A DNA stretch of 64,000 nucleotides from Sphingobacterium sp. UBA7855 (GTDB lineage: Bacteria; Bacteroidota; Bacteroidia; Sphingobacteriales; Sphingobacteriaceae): the NCBI GenBank assembly GCA_002500745.1, contig DLST01000003.1:92351-156350 (forward strand), written 5' to 3'. Shown one piece after another: positions 27,668-36,400 of the stretch. The translations under genes were made by a program, and so were the position numbers. The notes beneath the pieces were generated by a model, which saw only the letters and a list, made by a program, of their open reading frames with translations, searched no databases and had not been told where the DNA came from. Numbering within the stretch: the stretch's first letter is position 1; the number at the start of each line of letters is the position of its first letter.

Positions 27668-27841
27668 AGCAAATTACTAAACGACAACAAACGGTTACAA
27701 TCGACTACAGTCGAATACAAATGGTAAACAGACGAATAAGATGTTTCTCCCTTCTCATCTTTGCTCTAGATCATTCGGTGTTAAAAGCCAATGAACATCA
27801 ACTAAAATAAGAATTATTAAAAACATTTAAAAATTAGACAC

Positions 27842-28237
27842 ATGAGTACATTACGTAACAAAGTACAGTTAGTGGGTCATCTTGGAAATGATCCGATCAT
27901 CAAAACAACTTCCACAGGTACAAATTATTCCATATTACGTCTCGCCACCAATGATCTATTTAAGAACAAAGCCGGAGAATGGGTTGAGGAAGTCCAGTGG
28001 CATACACTTGTGGTGTGGGGCAATCAAAACACAACCATAGAAAAGAAATGCCAACGCGGAACGAAGCTGATGGTTGAAGGTAAGCTTACCTATCGTAACT
28101 ATGAGAATGCAGAAGGAGTAAAGCAGTATATCACTGAAATTAAAGTGGATAGTTTCATGGTTTTATCAGACCCTAACAATGCTAAAGAAGAATCTCCTAC
28201 CCTTGAAGATGAAAATGAAGATGACCTACCCTTCTAA
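27842..28237 (+). CDS. ssb: Single-stranded DNA-binding protein
   Basis: A 131-residue protein with an OB fold (about 3-108) starting NKVQLVGHLGNDP and containing WHTLVVWGNQ. It ends in the acidic partner-binding tip EDDLPF (canonical DDIPF type). The linker is short. A stand-alone gene between the zinc-ribbon gene and the XRE regulator; a second, longer housekeeping ssb may exist elsewhere in the genome. Confidence 0.95.
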   Translation: MSTLRNKVQLVGHLGNDPIIKTTSTGTNYSILRLATNDLFKNKAGEWVEEVQWHTLVVWGNQNTTIEKKCQRGTKLMVEGKLTYRNYENAEGVKQYITEIKVDSFMVLSDPNNAKEESPTLEDENEDDLPF

Positions 28238-28246
28238 TAAAAGAAA

Positions 28247-28275
28247 AAGGTAGGACAAGATATTTGTCCTACCTT
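28247..28275 (-). terminator. Hairpin between ssb and the XRE gene, probable terminator
   Basis: A perfect 12-bp stem AAGGTAGGACAA / TTGTCCTACCTT with a 5-nt loop. The minus-strand side is followed by a T-rich tract, so it best terminates the XRE gene; the plus side (ssb) lacks a T-run. Confidence 0.6.
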
Positions 28276-28348
28276 AAACCGCATGTCCATTGCTGAAACA
28301 CTTTATTTTAAACGGTAAACAACCTTAGCCTCTGAAGCCTTGCCCCTA

Positions 28349-29008
28349 TCAGATACGCTCATATTTACCATATAACTTCCAAAAATATTCTTTTTCAGTC
28401 AATATAAAATCAACTTTCTTCCAAGCATTTAGGACTAGATTAATTTCCTTCTCCGCTAAGCTATATTTCCCAATAAAAAATTCCTGAGCGGAGAAGTATA
28501 AACCAAAAGCGTTGTCCAAGGTATGCAAACTTTCGAGATCGACCTCTTCGAAAAACAAAATTACATGCGAACCCGCTACGAAATCGCTCGGCACGGGGAT
28601 AGCATCCGAAAATTCGATAGCTATACATCTATTGCGGCTTTGCAACGGAAATTCAATGATCGGAAGTTCGTTGAATTTTGAGAAATGAGCGCTCGCGTCA
28701 AGAACAACTTCCCTATCCAAAAAAGGGATGTGCAAAAACTTCTTATTGCCAATCACCGGTACATTAGCCTGGAAATAATCATTGAAATTGAGAATTTCAT
28801 TGACAGAAAGATTCTTTTCAATAAGATGCTGCACAGGAATGCCAAAATAATTTGCAATCTTCAGGACAGTTTCAATTTTCGGCTCTGCGCGCATTTCTTC
28901 GTAAGAAGAAATATTACCTCTAGTAAGATTAAAAACATCCCCGAAAGCCTGCTGGCTCATTCCTTTCACTTTTCTTAATTTCTTAATGTTGTTTCCTACG
29001 TGACTCAT
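28349..29008 (-). CDS. XRE-family regulator with degenerate LexA/S24-like C-terminal domain
   Basis: A 219-residue protein. An N-terminal helix-turn-helix (about 1-62, MSQQAFGDVFNLTRGNISSYE) is followed by a C-terminal domain (about 90-200). Its arrangement (CIAIEFSDAIPVPSDFVAGSHVIL in place of the usual GDSM-P-GD pattern) resembles a phage-repressor S24 peptidase fold without the catalytic Ser. I infer a non-cleavable sensor or oligomerisation domain. It is divergent from the YbjN-PspA-flotillin-ATPase operon, with four TGCA half-sites in the 67-bp gap, so it is the likely regulator of that operon and of itself. Confidence 0.8.
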   Translation of the reverse strand: MSHVGNNIKKLRKVKGMSQQAFGDVFNLTRGNISSYEEMRAEPKIETVLKIANYFGIPVQHLIEKNLSVNEILNFNDYFQANVPVIGNKKFLHIPFLDREVVLDASAHFSKFNELPIIEFPLQSRNRCIAIEFSDAIPVPSDFVAGSHVILFFEEVDLESLHTLDNAFGLYFSAQEFFIGKYSLAEKEINLVLNAWKKVDFILTEKEYFWKLYGKYERI

Positions 29009-29027
29009 TTTAAAAAAAATTGAATTA

Positions 29028-29080
29028 TTTTTGCAAAATATTTTTGCATTTTATTATCTTTATGCAAAGAATATGTGCAA
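29028..29080 (+). promoter_or_regulatory. Promoter and symmetric TGCA operator array of the PspA-flotillin operon
   Basis: The promoter is TTTG (29030-29033), a 21-bp spacer and TATCTTTA (29055-29062, one base off consensus). TGCA cores lie at 29032, 29045, 29063 and 29076, spaced 13, 18 and 13 bp, so the array is symmetric about 29055/56. The left pair is preceded by T-tracts and the right pair mostly followed by A. The -7 box sits between the inner pair, ideal for repression by a dimer or tetramer of the divergent XRE protein. Confidence 0.6.
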
Positions 29081-29098
29081 TATATAAAAAACTTGATT

Positions 29099-29488
29099 AT
29101 GTACTTCTCAAAAATTGAAAATTATATCGCCAATATTGGTTATACCATTACTCATAAGGATAAAAAAGAGGGGGTTTTTGTCATCGAAAATGAAGATGAT
29201 GGAATTCGCAACCTCATCGTAGGCGTTGCACAGCCCATCGTTATTTTTGAGCAATACCTTTTTACCATAAGCAATGAGAACATCGATATGTTCAAATCAT
29301 TATTGATAAAAAATAGAGATATTATCCACGGTGGTTTTGCATTGACGGAAGACGGTACCAAAGTTATATTTCGATATACGTTACAAATACATAATCTCGA
29401 CCAGAACGAATTTGATGCTGCTATCAATTCGCTGAGTCTTTTAATGAGTGAGTACTACAATCAGTTAATAAGTTTTTCAAAATTATAG
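29099..29488 (+). CDS. YbjN/CesT-chaperone-like small protein
   Basis: A 129-residue protein with an alpha/beta pattern similar to the YbjN and type III chaperone fold: an N-terminal amphipathic helix, an antiparallel sheet with VFVIENEDDGIRNLIVG, and a C-terminal helix LDQNEFDAAINSLSLLMSEYYNQL. I choose the ATG at 29099; a GTG at 29075 is also in frame. First gene of the PspA-flotillin operon, only 4 bp before pspA. YbjN/YjfI-like proteins occur next to PspA homologues in other bacteria. The family call is moderate. Confidence 0.65.
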   Translation: MYFSKIENYIANIGYTITHKDKKEGVFVIENEDDGIRNLIVGVAQPIVIFEQYLFTISNENIDMFKSLLIKNRDIIHGGFALTEDGTKVIFRYTLQIHNLDQNEFDAAINSLSLLMSEYYNQLISFSKL

Positions 29489-29492
29489 AACA

Positions 29493-30200
29493 ATGAATAT
29501 TTTTAAGAGAATTTTCAGAATCGGTCAAGCAGAGATTCACGCAGTCGTGGATAAAATGGAAGACCCCATCAAAATGACGGAGCAAGGTATCCGTGAGATG
29601 AAAGAAGACCTAGAGCAATCGTTAGAAGCTTACGCAAAAGTAAAAGCGCTAGCTATACGTACGCAAAATAATGGTGAGAAGAAAAAAGAAGAGGCCAATG
29701 AATTTGAAAAGAAAGCTATTCTATTACTGCAAAAAGCACAAAAGGGAGAGCTGACAACAGAAAAGGCAGAAGGTTTGGCAAAAGAGGCATTGCTGCTGAA
29801 AAAACAGCTATTAATCGAAGCTGGAGAGTTAGAGAAACAAGCAGTGATTCATCAAAGTTCAGCAGACGAGCTCCACAAAAATGTAGACATTCTAAAATTC
29901 AACATATCGAAGTGGGAAAGCGAACTTTCAACTTTAAAAGCACGTGTGAAAGTTTCCAATGCAGCCAAAATGGTCAACAAGCAGCTCGCTAATATTGATT
30001 CTAACAGCACAATTTCCATGTTGGAGCGCATGAAAGAAAAGGTCGAAGAAGATGAAGCCTTGGCCAAAGCCTATGGTGAAATCGCAACGAACAACAAAAG
30101 TAAGATCGATGAGATCAATGAGAACCTCGGTGGTTCTGACTCTGTCAACAATGAATTAGAAGAGTTAAAACGAAAATTAAATGGCGATGCGGAGATTTGA
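29493..30200 (+). CDS. pspA: PspA/IM30 family membrane-stress protein
   Basis: A 235-residue, almost entirely helical and charged protein. The N-terminal amphipathic helix (MNIFKRIFRIGQAEIHAVVDKMEDP) would bind membranes, and long coiled-coil helices span about 25-190. It matches the PspA/IM30/Vipp1 family, ESCRT-III-like proteins that coat and stabilise stressed inner membranes. A short acidic C-terminal helix (NELEELKRKLNG) overlaps the next gene by 20 bp. Its cluster with flotillin and an AAA ATPase points to a membrane-remodelling complex. Confidence 0.88.
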   Translation: MNIFKRIFRIGQAEIHAVVDKMEDPIKMTEQGIREMKEDLEQSLEAYAKVKALAIRTQNNGEKKKEEANEFEKKAILLLQKAQKGELTTEKAEGLAKEALLLKKQLLIEAGELEKQAVIHQSSADELHKNVDILKFNISKWESELSTLKARVKVSNAAKMVNKQLANIDSNSTISMLERMKEKVEEDEALAKAYGEIATNNKSKIDEINENLGGSDSVNNELEELKRKLNGDAEI

Positions 30201-30381
30201 GTATAAGACAGTCAAAATCGAGCCCAAAGGTTTTTGGGGAACCAAATTGGATTCGGACAAAATCGACGAGATACTGAATGATCTAGGTAGTCAGGGCTGG
30301 GAATTGGTTGCGATGCAAGACTTGGAGGTCAATGGTCACTCTTGGTCGTTTCATTACACATTCAAACGAGAAAAAATTTAA
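30181..30381 (+). CDS. DUF4177-family small protein
   Basis: A 66-residue protein with the DUF4177 pattern FEYKTVKIEP and IDEILNDLGSQGWELVAM. It has no signal peptide or membrane helix. It overlaps the end of pspA by 20 bp, suggesting translational coupling; a second ATG at 30187 is possible. DUF4177 has no assigned function. Placement between PspA and the NfeD-like protein suggests a small accessory subunit. Confidence 0.8.
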   Translation: MAMRRFEYKTVKIEPKGFWGTKLDSDKIDEILNDLGSQGWELVAMQDLEVNGHSWSFHYTFKREKI

Positions 30382-30392
30382 AAGAAAATACG

Positions 30393-31124
30393 ATGACAGA
30401 ATTAATCAATATCTTATTTAATCCATTATCGAATGGAATTATGACAGTACTAACAGGCCTGTCTGTAGTGTATTGGTTATTTATGTTTCTGATGGGCGAC
30501 GGAGTGAATTTATTTGATGCAGATGCAGATATAGACCTTCACCCTACGCCCGATGTTACTGATGTTGACGGCACCCATGATATCGCACATGAGGGATCCG
30601 ATCATGCAAACCATCATCATACAAATACCGATAGTCATGGAGAACCAAGTTTCTTCACAAAGGCGATGGATTACATCAATGTTGGAAAAGTACCCATCAT
30701 GCTTATCGTGACCTTGTTTAAATTTATAGGATGGATTATTACGATTGTTTCCTCACTCTTTATCAACGTTGCTTCATGGGGAATAAAGTCGGTATTAATC
30801 CTAATTCCTGTATTCATTATCACCTTTATTTTAATGCATTTTCTCACTAAGCCACTAGCTAGGATGTTTAAAAACATTGGTTACAATGGAGAGGAAGGCC
30901 ATGATTTTCTTGGACGAATGGGAAAAATGAGAGCGAGCATTGAAGGAAAGAAAATAGGCTCCGCAGAATTTATCATTCAACAGGATCCGATCCGCCTCAA
31001 TGTAGTCAGCCATAATGGGGAGAAAATCGCTTATGGAGATGACGTCATTATCGTCGATGAATCCAGGGACAAAAAATATTATTATGTCACAAAGGAAATC
31101 ACCATAGACAATATTCAAAATTGA
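30393..31124 (+). CDS. YqiJ/NfeD-like membrane protein with OB-fold C-terminus
   Basis: A 243-residue protein starting at the ATG 30393 (MTELINILFNP); an upstream in-frame start at 30342 would run into the DUF4177 gene. Membrane helices are near 13-34, 98-122 and 127-152. A His/Asp-rich loop (about 43-85, including HANHHHTNTDSHG) separates the first two. The C-terminal 80 residues look like the OB fold of NfeD proteins (FLGRMGKMRASIEG, YGDDVIIVDES). NfeD/YqiJ proteins are obligate partners of flotillin-type SPFH proteins, and a flotillin gene follows 81 bp downstream. Confidence 0.8.
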   Translation: MTELINILFNPLSNGIMTVLTGLSVVYWLFMFLMGDGVNLFDADADIDLHPTPDVTDVDGTHDIAHEGSDHANHHHTNTDSHGEPSFFTKAMDYINVGKVPIMLIVTLFKFIGWIITIVSSLFINVASWGIKSVLILIPVFIITFILMHFLTKPLARMFKNIGYNGEEGHDFLGRMGKMRASIEGKKIGSAEFIIQQDPIRLNVVSHNGEKIAYGDDVIIVDESRDKKYYYVTKEITIDNIQN

Positions 31125-31205
31125 TGCGGAAACAGAATCGCCGTGTCATTCAGAAGCTTTTGCAAGCAAAATTTAAATACTAAAATCTAAATAAATACGA
31201 ATCAT

Positions 31206-33323
31206 ATGCTATATCAACCTCTTTTATTTTTAAGCGGCTTAAACGGAATTATATTGCTGATTGTCGGTTTAGCTGTCTTTTTAATCTTTGCATTCTTTGT
31301 TGTACTGAGTGCCTTCTATAAGAAAATCCCTCAGGGTAAGGCGATTGTCAGGACAGGTGTCGGCGGCACGAAAGTTGCCTTCAACAAGGGTATGTATGTC
31401 GTTCCGGTTTTCCACAAGATGGAAATCATGGACATCTCCATCAAAAAAATTGAGATTGCCCGGATGCAAGGCGAAGGACTGATCTGTAAAGACAATATCC
31501 GTGCTGATATCAAAGTGGCCTTTTTTGTCCGCGTCAACAAAAATGTAGACGATGTGATTAACGTTGCCCAGAACCTTGGCTGCGATCGTGCCAGCGAACC
31601 TGAAACATTAAAGAGCATCTTCGAATCCAAATTTTCTGAAGCACTCAAGACCGTAGGGAAGAAATTTGACTTCATCGAATTGTATGAAGCCCGTCGTGAG
31701 TTTCGCGATGAAATCCTCGACATCATTGGCACAGACCTGAACGGCTATATCCTTGATGACTGTGCGATCGACTATCTCGAACAAACAGATATCGAACATT
31801 TGAATCCTAGCAATATCCTGGATAGTGAAGGTATCAAGAAGATTACTGAGCTGACTGCAAAACAAAATATCAATGCCAACTTTATCCGTCGAGATGAAGA
31901 GAAGTTGATTAAAAAGCAGAACGTTGAAGCGCGTGAGGCTATTTTAGAACTGGATCGCCAACTTGCTGAAAAAGAAGAAAAACAAAAGCGTGAAATTGAT
32001 AATATCAAGGCAAGGGAAGAAGCGGAAATCGCAAAAGTGCGTGAGGAAGAGCGCCTGAAATATGAAAGCGTCCGCATTTCGACCGAAGAGCAGCTGGCCG
32101 TACAGGAAGAAAATAAACTACGTCAGATCATCATTGCCGAGAAGAACAAACAACGTACAGATGCTGTCGAAGCAGAACGTGTAGAGAAAGATCGTGCATT
32201 GGAGCAGACCGAACGTGAGCGTATCGTTACCTTGGCTCAGATTGACAAAGAACGTTCGATTGAGACCGAAAAGAAAAGCATCCAGGGTGTTATTAAGGAA
32301 CGGGTACAATTGGAGAAGGGTGTTATTGAAGAACAACAGGGCGTCCGAGACATTGAAGTATTCCGGGAAGTAGAACGGAAGAAACAAGCAGGCGTTATCG
32401 CAGCATCACAAGAAGCCGAAGAGAAGTTAATTTCTACGGTAAAAGCTGCTGAAGCAGCGAAAATTGCGGCAGAACAAGAAGCTGAGAAAAAAGTGATCGA
32501 CGCCGAAGCAGCACGTAAGATTGCTGAAAAACGTGCAGAGGAATTATTAATAGACGCCGAAGCGAAAAAAGAAGCATCACTCAAAGAGGCTGAAAGCCGT
32601 AAGATCATAGCTGAAGCGCAGGCGAAAGAAGAAGCCGCATTAGGTTTGTCAGAAGCCGAAGTAATGGTTGCAAAAGCCGAAGCCGAAGAAAAGCAAGGCA
32701 CTGTACAGGCAACTGTGATCGAGAAAAAAGCCGAAGCCATGCGCAAAGAAGGTTTAGCACAGGCGGAAGTCGTTCGAGAAAAAGCACTAGCCGAAGCAAA
32801 AGGTATCGAAGAGAAAGCCGAAGCCATGAAAAAACTTGACGGTGTAGGTAAAGATCACGAAGAATTCAAATTACAGTTACAGAAAGAGCGTGACATCGAA
32901 CTTGCACAGATCAACATCCAAAAAGATATTGCACAAGCACAGGCTGGGGTATTATCCGAGGCACTTAAAACGGCGAAGATTGACATCGTGGGTGGTGAAA
33001 CCATGTTCTTCGAAAACATCGTGCGCCAGGTGTCAAATTCGAAAGGTTTTGATCATCTGATCGATAATTCCAAACATGCTACGGATATCAAGAATTCACT
33101 ATTGGGCCCAGACGGGAAAGGTGATCTTGCTGAAAAAGTCCGGGGATTAGCGGATAAATATGGAATCTCTTCCAATGACATCAAGAACTTAACAGTTTCT
33201 GCGGCGTTGATCAAATTGCAACAGGCAGCTACAGATGCCGAAAACGGTGAAGATGCCGGTTTTATCAACTCCCTATTTGGACTAGCAAAAAACTTAGGCA
33301 TTTCAAACAAGAAGTTGTCTTAA
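31206..33323 (+). CDS. Flotillin-family SPFH protein (YqiK-like)
   Basis: A 705-residue protein. One N-terminal membrane helix (about 11-38) is followed by an SPFH/band-7 domain (about 40-250, with RTGVGGTKVAFNKGMYVVPV and CKDNIRADIKVAFFV). A very long Glu/Ala/Lys-rich coiled coil (about 255-560) has repeats such as EEKAEAMKK and AEAEEKQG, and a C-terminal helical domain follows. Flotillins oligomerise into membrane microdomain scaffolds. Together with the preceding NfeD-like gene and pspA it forms an envelope-integrity module. Confidence 0.9.
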   Translation: MLYQPLLFLSGLNGIILLIVGLAVFLIFAFFVVLSAFYKKIPQGKAIVRTGVGGTKVAFNKGMYVVPVFHKMEIMDISIKKIEIARMQGEGLICKDNIRADIKVAFFVRVNKNVDDVINVAQNLGCDRASEPETLKSIFESKFSEALKTVGKKFDFIELYEARREFRDEILDIIGTDLNGYILDDCAIDYLEQTDIEHLNPSNILDSEGIKKITELTAKQNINANFIRRDEEKLIKKQNVEAREAILELDRQLAEKEEKQKREIDNIKAREEAEIAKVREEERLKYESVRISTEEQLAVQEENKLRQIIIAEKNKQRTDAVEAERVEKDRALEQTERERIVTLAQIDKERSIETEKKSIQGVIKERVQLEKGVIEEQQGVRDIEVFREVERKKQAGVIAASQEAEEKLISTVKAAEAAKIAAEQEAEKKVIDAEAARKIAEKRAEELLIDAEAKKEASLKEAESRKIIAEAQAKEEAALGLSEAEVMVAKAEAEEKQGTVQATVIEKKAEAMRKEGLAQAEVVREKALAEAKGIEEKAEAMKKLDGVGKDHEEFKLQLQKERDIELAQINIQKDIAQAQAGVLSEALKTAKIDIVGGETMFFENIVRQVSNSKGFDHLIDNSKHATDIKNSLLGPDGKGDLAEKVRGLADKYGISSNDIKNLTVSAALIKLQQAATDAENGEDAGFINSLFGLAKNLGISNKKLS

Positions 33324-33346
33324 GACATGTTAAGCCTACACATATT

Positions 33347-33380
33347 GCGTGTAAGATAAGCGAAAACTTCTCTTATACGC
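33347..33380 (+). other. Stem-loop between flotillin and ATPase genes
   Basis: GCGTGTAAG (33347-33355) pairs with CTTATACGC (33372-33380), 9 bp with one G-U and a 16-nt loop. No T-run follows. It may be an mRNA-stability or processing element separating the two large genes. Confidence 0.4.
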
Positions 33381-33427
33381 ACTACATTGATTTTTTCACA
33401 GCAATACAGTAGAGAACTGTCCATTTT

Positions 33428-36400
33428 ATGCCAGAAGAAAACGTAATTAATCAGAACGACAGCCTTGACCAAGGTGCATATGAGATTATCCGAAAGCGAC
33501 TTCTTACACAAAAAGAAGAACTAGCGACCAAGCTCCAGCAGCTGAATGAAGCCCGTAAAGAAGTCTTCAATTCAACGAGCTTTGTGCTCAAAGCCAATCA
33601 ACGGATCACCACAGAAAACAACTGTGTTGCCCGCGGCATTCTAGCCTTGGATAACCAATGTATTTTTGGGTATAACGTGCATTTTGGACTGCGTACCGAG
33701 ATCAAGCTGGAAGATGTTTTCAGTGTTTACGCATTTGAGAATAATCAATTTATTCCGCAGTCCCTCGACCTGATCAACGATCAAAATTTCATCTCAGATT
33801 ATCAAAATCTATATAAATACTATCGGGACTCTATATTCTCCAAATTTCGTAGGACGGAGAACTATTTGTATATGATCTTTCAGACCAGCAAAAATCCCGC
33901 TGATCTGAAAGCATTCAAATGGCTGATCAAAGATGGTCAGCTCCAATATCAGGATGACCGCAGCATCCACGAAGTCAAATTGCCCAATCAATTTGAATTT
34001 GACTGGACGAAAACCACGCTTGAAGACCGTCGGCTCGGCAAGCATCCCCATATATCCATTATGGATAAGATCTTTATCGAAGCAATCAATGGCGACATCA
34101 CCTTCAAGATCGAAAACAACACAGACAGCGGCAAAGGGATCTATTCCGAAAAAGTGGTCAATGCAGACCAACAACTGGATGATGCAGATTATTACTACGC
34201 TGATCTTGGCAATCTTATCGCAGTTCGCATAAAGCCATATCAGGAAGATTTCAGAGCCTTTGTCTATAACCAACGGACTAAGGAGGTGGTCAACCTCAAA
34301 TCGCTGAATGAATCCGCCATATTACTACCGGACAATCAAGGCATTATTTTTTCCAATGGATATTACTTACAAAATGGTACACACAAGGTTTTTGATGCAC
34401 AGTTTGAACATGTATCGTTCCTGCGTAGGATAGCCTCCCCAAATGGTGAAGATTTTTTATATATATTCTGCCAGGAGGAAACCAATACCTATATCCTACT
34501 GTCCTATAACATCATCCAGCAGCATGTTGAGACCCCGATTATCTGCAACGGATTTACCCTGTTCAAAGATGGTAGCTTAATTTATTTCCGCACCGAAGCG
34601 GAAGCCACCAGACATCATCAGGTGCAGATCTGGGAAACACCCTATATGGCCATGCTTAAAGAAAATGAGCAGAAGAAAGATGATCCCCTTTATAAAGTAG
34701 GTAATAAACAGATCGTTCAGGCCATGGCCGAGGCCCAGGAAGTCATCCAACTGATCAACAAAGAGGACAGTTACGAAGGTTTATATGAAGATATCCTCAA
34801 AAAATCCACGGTTTTATTGGATTCCTATTTCTGGATCAAAGATGACGCTTTATCAAATCTGGGCCAGCCATTAACACAGATCAAGGAAGTCGCCAATACC
34901 GCTATAGATGAATTCGTAAAAGTACAGGCGCAACGCAAACATGCCGCAGAATTAAATATAGCAGCAGAAAAGAAAATGGAAGAACTCACCTTCTCCATCA
35001 ATAGTACCGTTGTGGACAAACTCGATCAGCTCGTCCATCAATTGGCCGACTCCCGTCGTCTTCAGGGTGAGATCATCGACCTTAAAAATGTAAAATATAT
35101 TGATACGGTCAGGATAGACCGTCTGTTGGAAAAATTGCAGCGCATCACCTCCGAACTGGCCGAAAAAACCATTGCTTTTCTGCTACGTGATGAAGCGCTG
35201 CTTCCATATGAACAGAAAGTAGAGCAGCAAAAGAAGAATGTAGAGGCCATAGTGAAGGTCTACGATGCCAAAGCAATTGAGGAAGCCAATTCGGCCATTT
35301 CAAGCGAACTGGAACTATTGATTGATATCCTCAATAGTCTAAAAATTGACGACTCCACGCAGACTACCAAAATCATTGAGAAGATTTCGGTTATCTTTTC
35401 CTCCTTAAATGAGGTTCGTGCACAGCTTACGCGAAAACTCAATTCATTGAAAAGTACGGAAGCGATAGCGGAGTTCTCAGCACAGCTGACGTTGTTGGAA
35501 CAATCGGTTACCAACTACCTCGAACTGTCAACGACAACCGAAAAGGTAGACGAATATTACACAAAAGTCATCGTTCAGCTGGAGGAACTCGAAAGCAAGT
35601 TTTCTGAATTTGAAGATTTTGCCCTCAAAATCGCGGACAAACGTGATGAGGTTATCAAGGCTTTTAATTCTCGTAGAGAACAAATCGTTGAACAGATCAA
35701 CAAGCGTACCTCCTCGCTCGAACAGATTGGTCTGCGTGTATTAAAGAACATTGAAAACAAATCCAAGACATTTTTAACGCGGGAAGAAATCCTCAGCTTT
35801 TTTGCCTCGGACCTGATGATCGACAAGATCAGACAGTTGGTACAGGAGCTAAAAACACTGCAGGATGTCTCAAAAGCAGAAAATCTCGAAAACCTATTAA
35901 AGAAATCACAGGAAGACGCTTTACGGGTTTTACGGGATAAGAATGACCTCTTTGTGGACGGTGAAAATATCATCGCGCTGGGCAAGCATAAGTTTGCGGT
36001 CAATAGTCAATCCCTCAGCCTTACCTTACTGCGCAGAAATGACGAACTGTATTTCCACCTGACTGGGACAAGTTTCTATCATAAGGTGCAGGCCGAGGAA
36101 ATCAACAGTTTTCAGGATATCTGGGATCAGGAACTTGTCTCTGAAAATAAGGAAGTTTATCGTGCAGAATACCTTGCATACAAAGCTTTCGTTGCTTCAA
36201 AAGGACAACAAGATTTTGATGCCGCATTATTTATCACACAAACTGTGGAGCAAAGTTATTCGGAAGGTTATGTCAAAGGAGTGCACAATGTGGATGCATT
36301 GATGATCTATGATACGGTCAAACAGTTGGATACCAAATTGGACCTACTTCGCTATAATCCACTATTGCGTACGATGGCTCAGCTATTTTGGCAATCCCTT

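Noticed and set aside
32237..32827. 196-codon open frame on the minus strand
   Set aside because: Antisense to the Glu/Ala/Lys repeats of flotillin; its Ser/Ala/Phe-rich product is the mirror of GAA/GCA-rich codons.
35575..36003. 142-codon minus-strand frame
   Set aside because: Lies inside the ATPase coiled-coil coding region; composition (Ser/Phe/Leu) is that of a mirrored charged helix.
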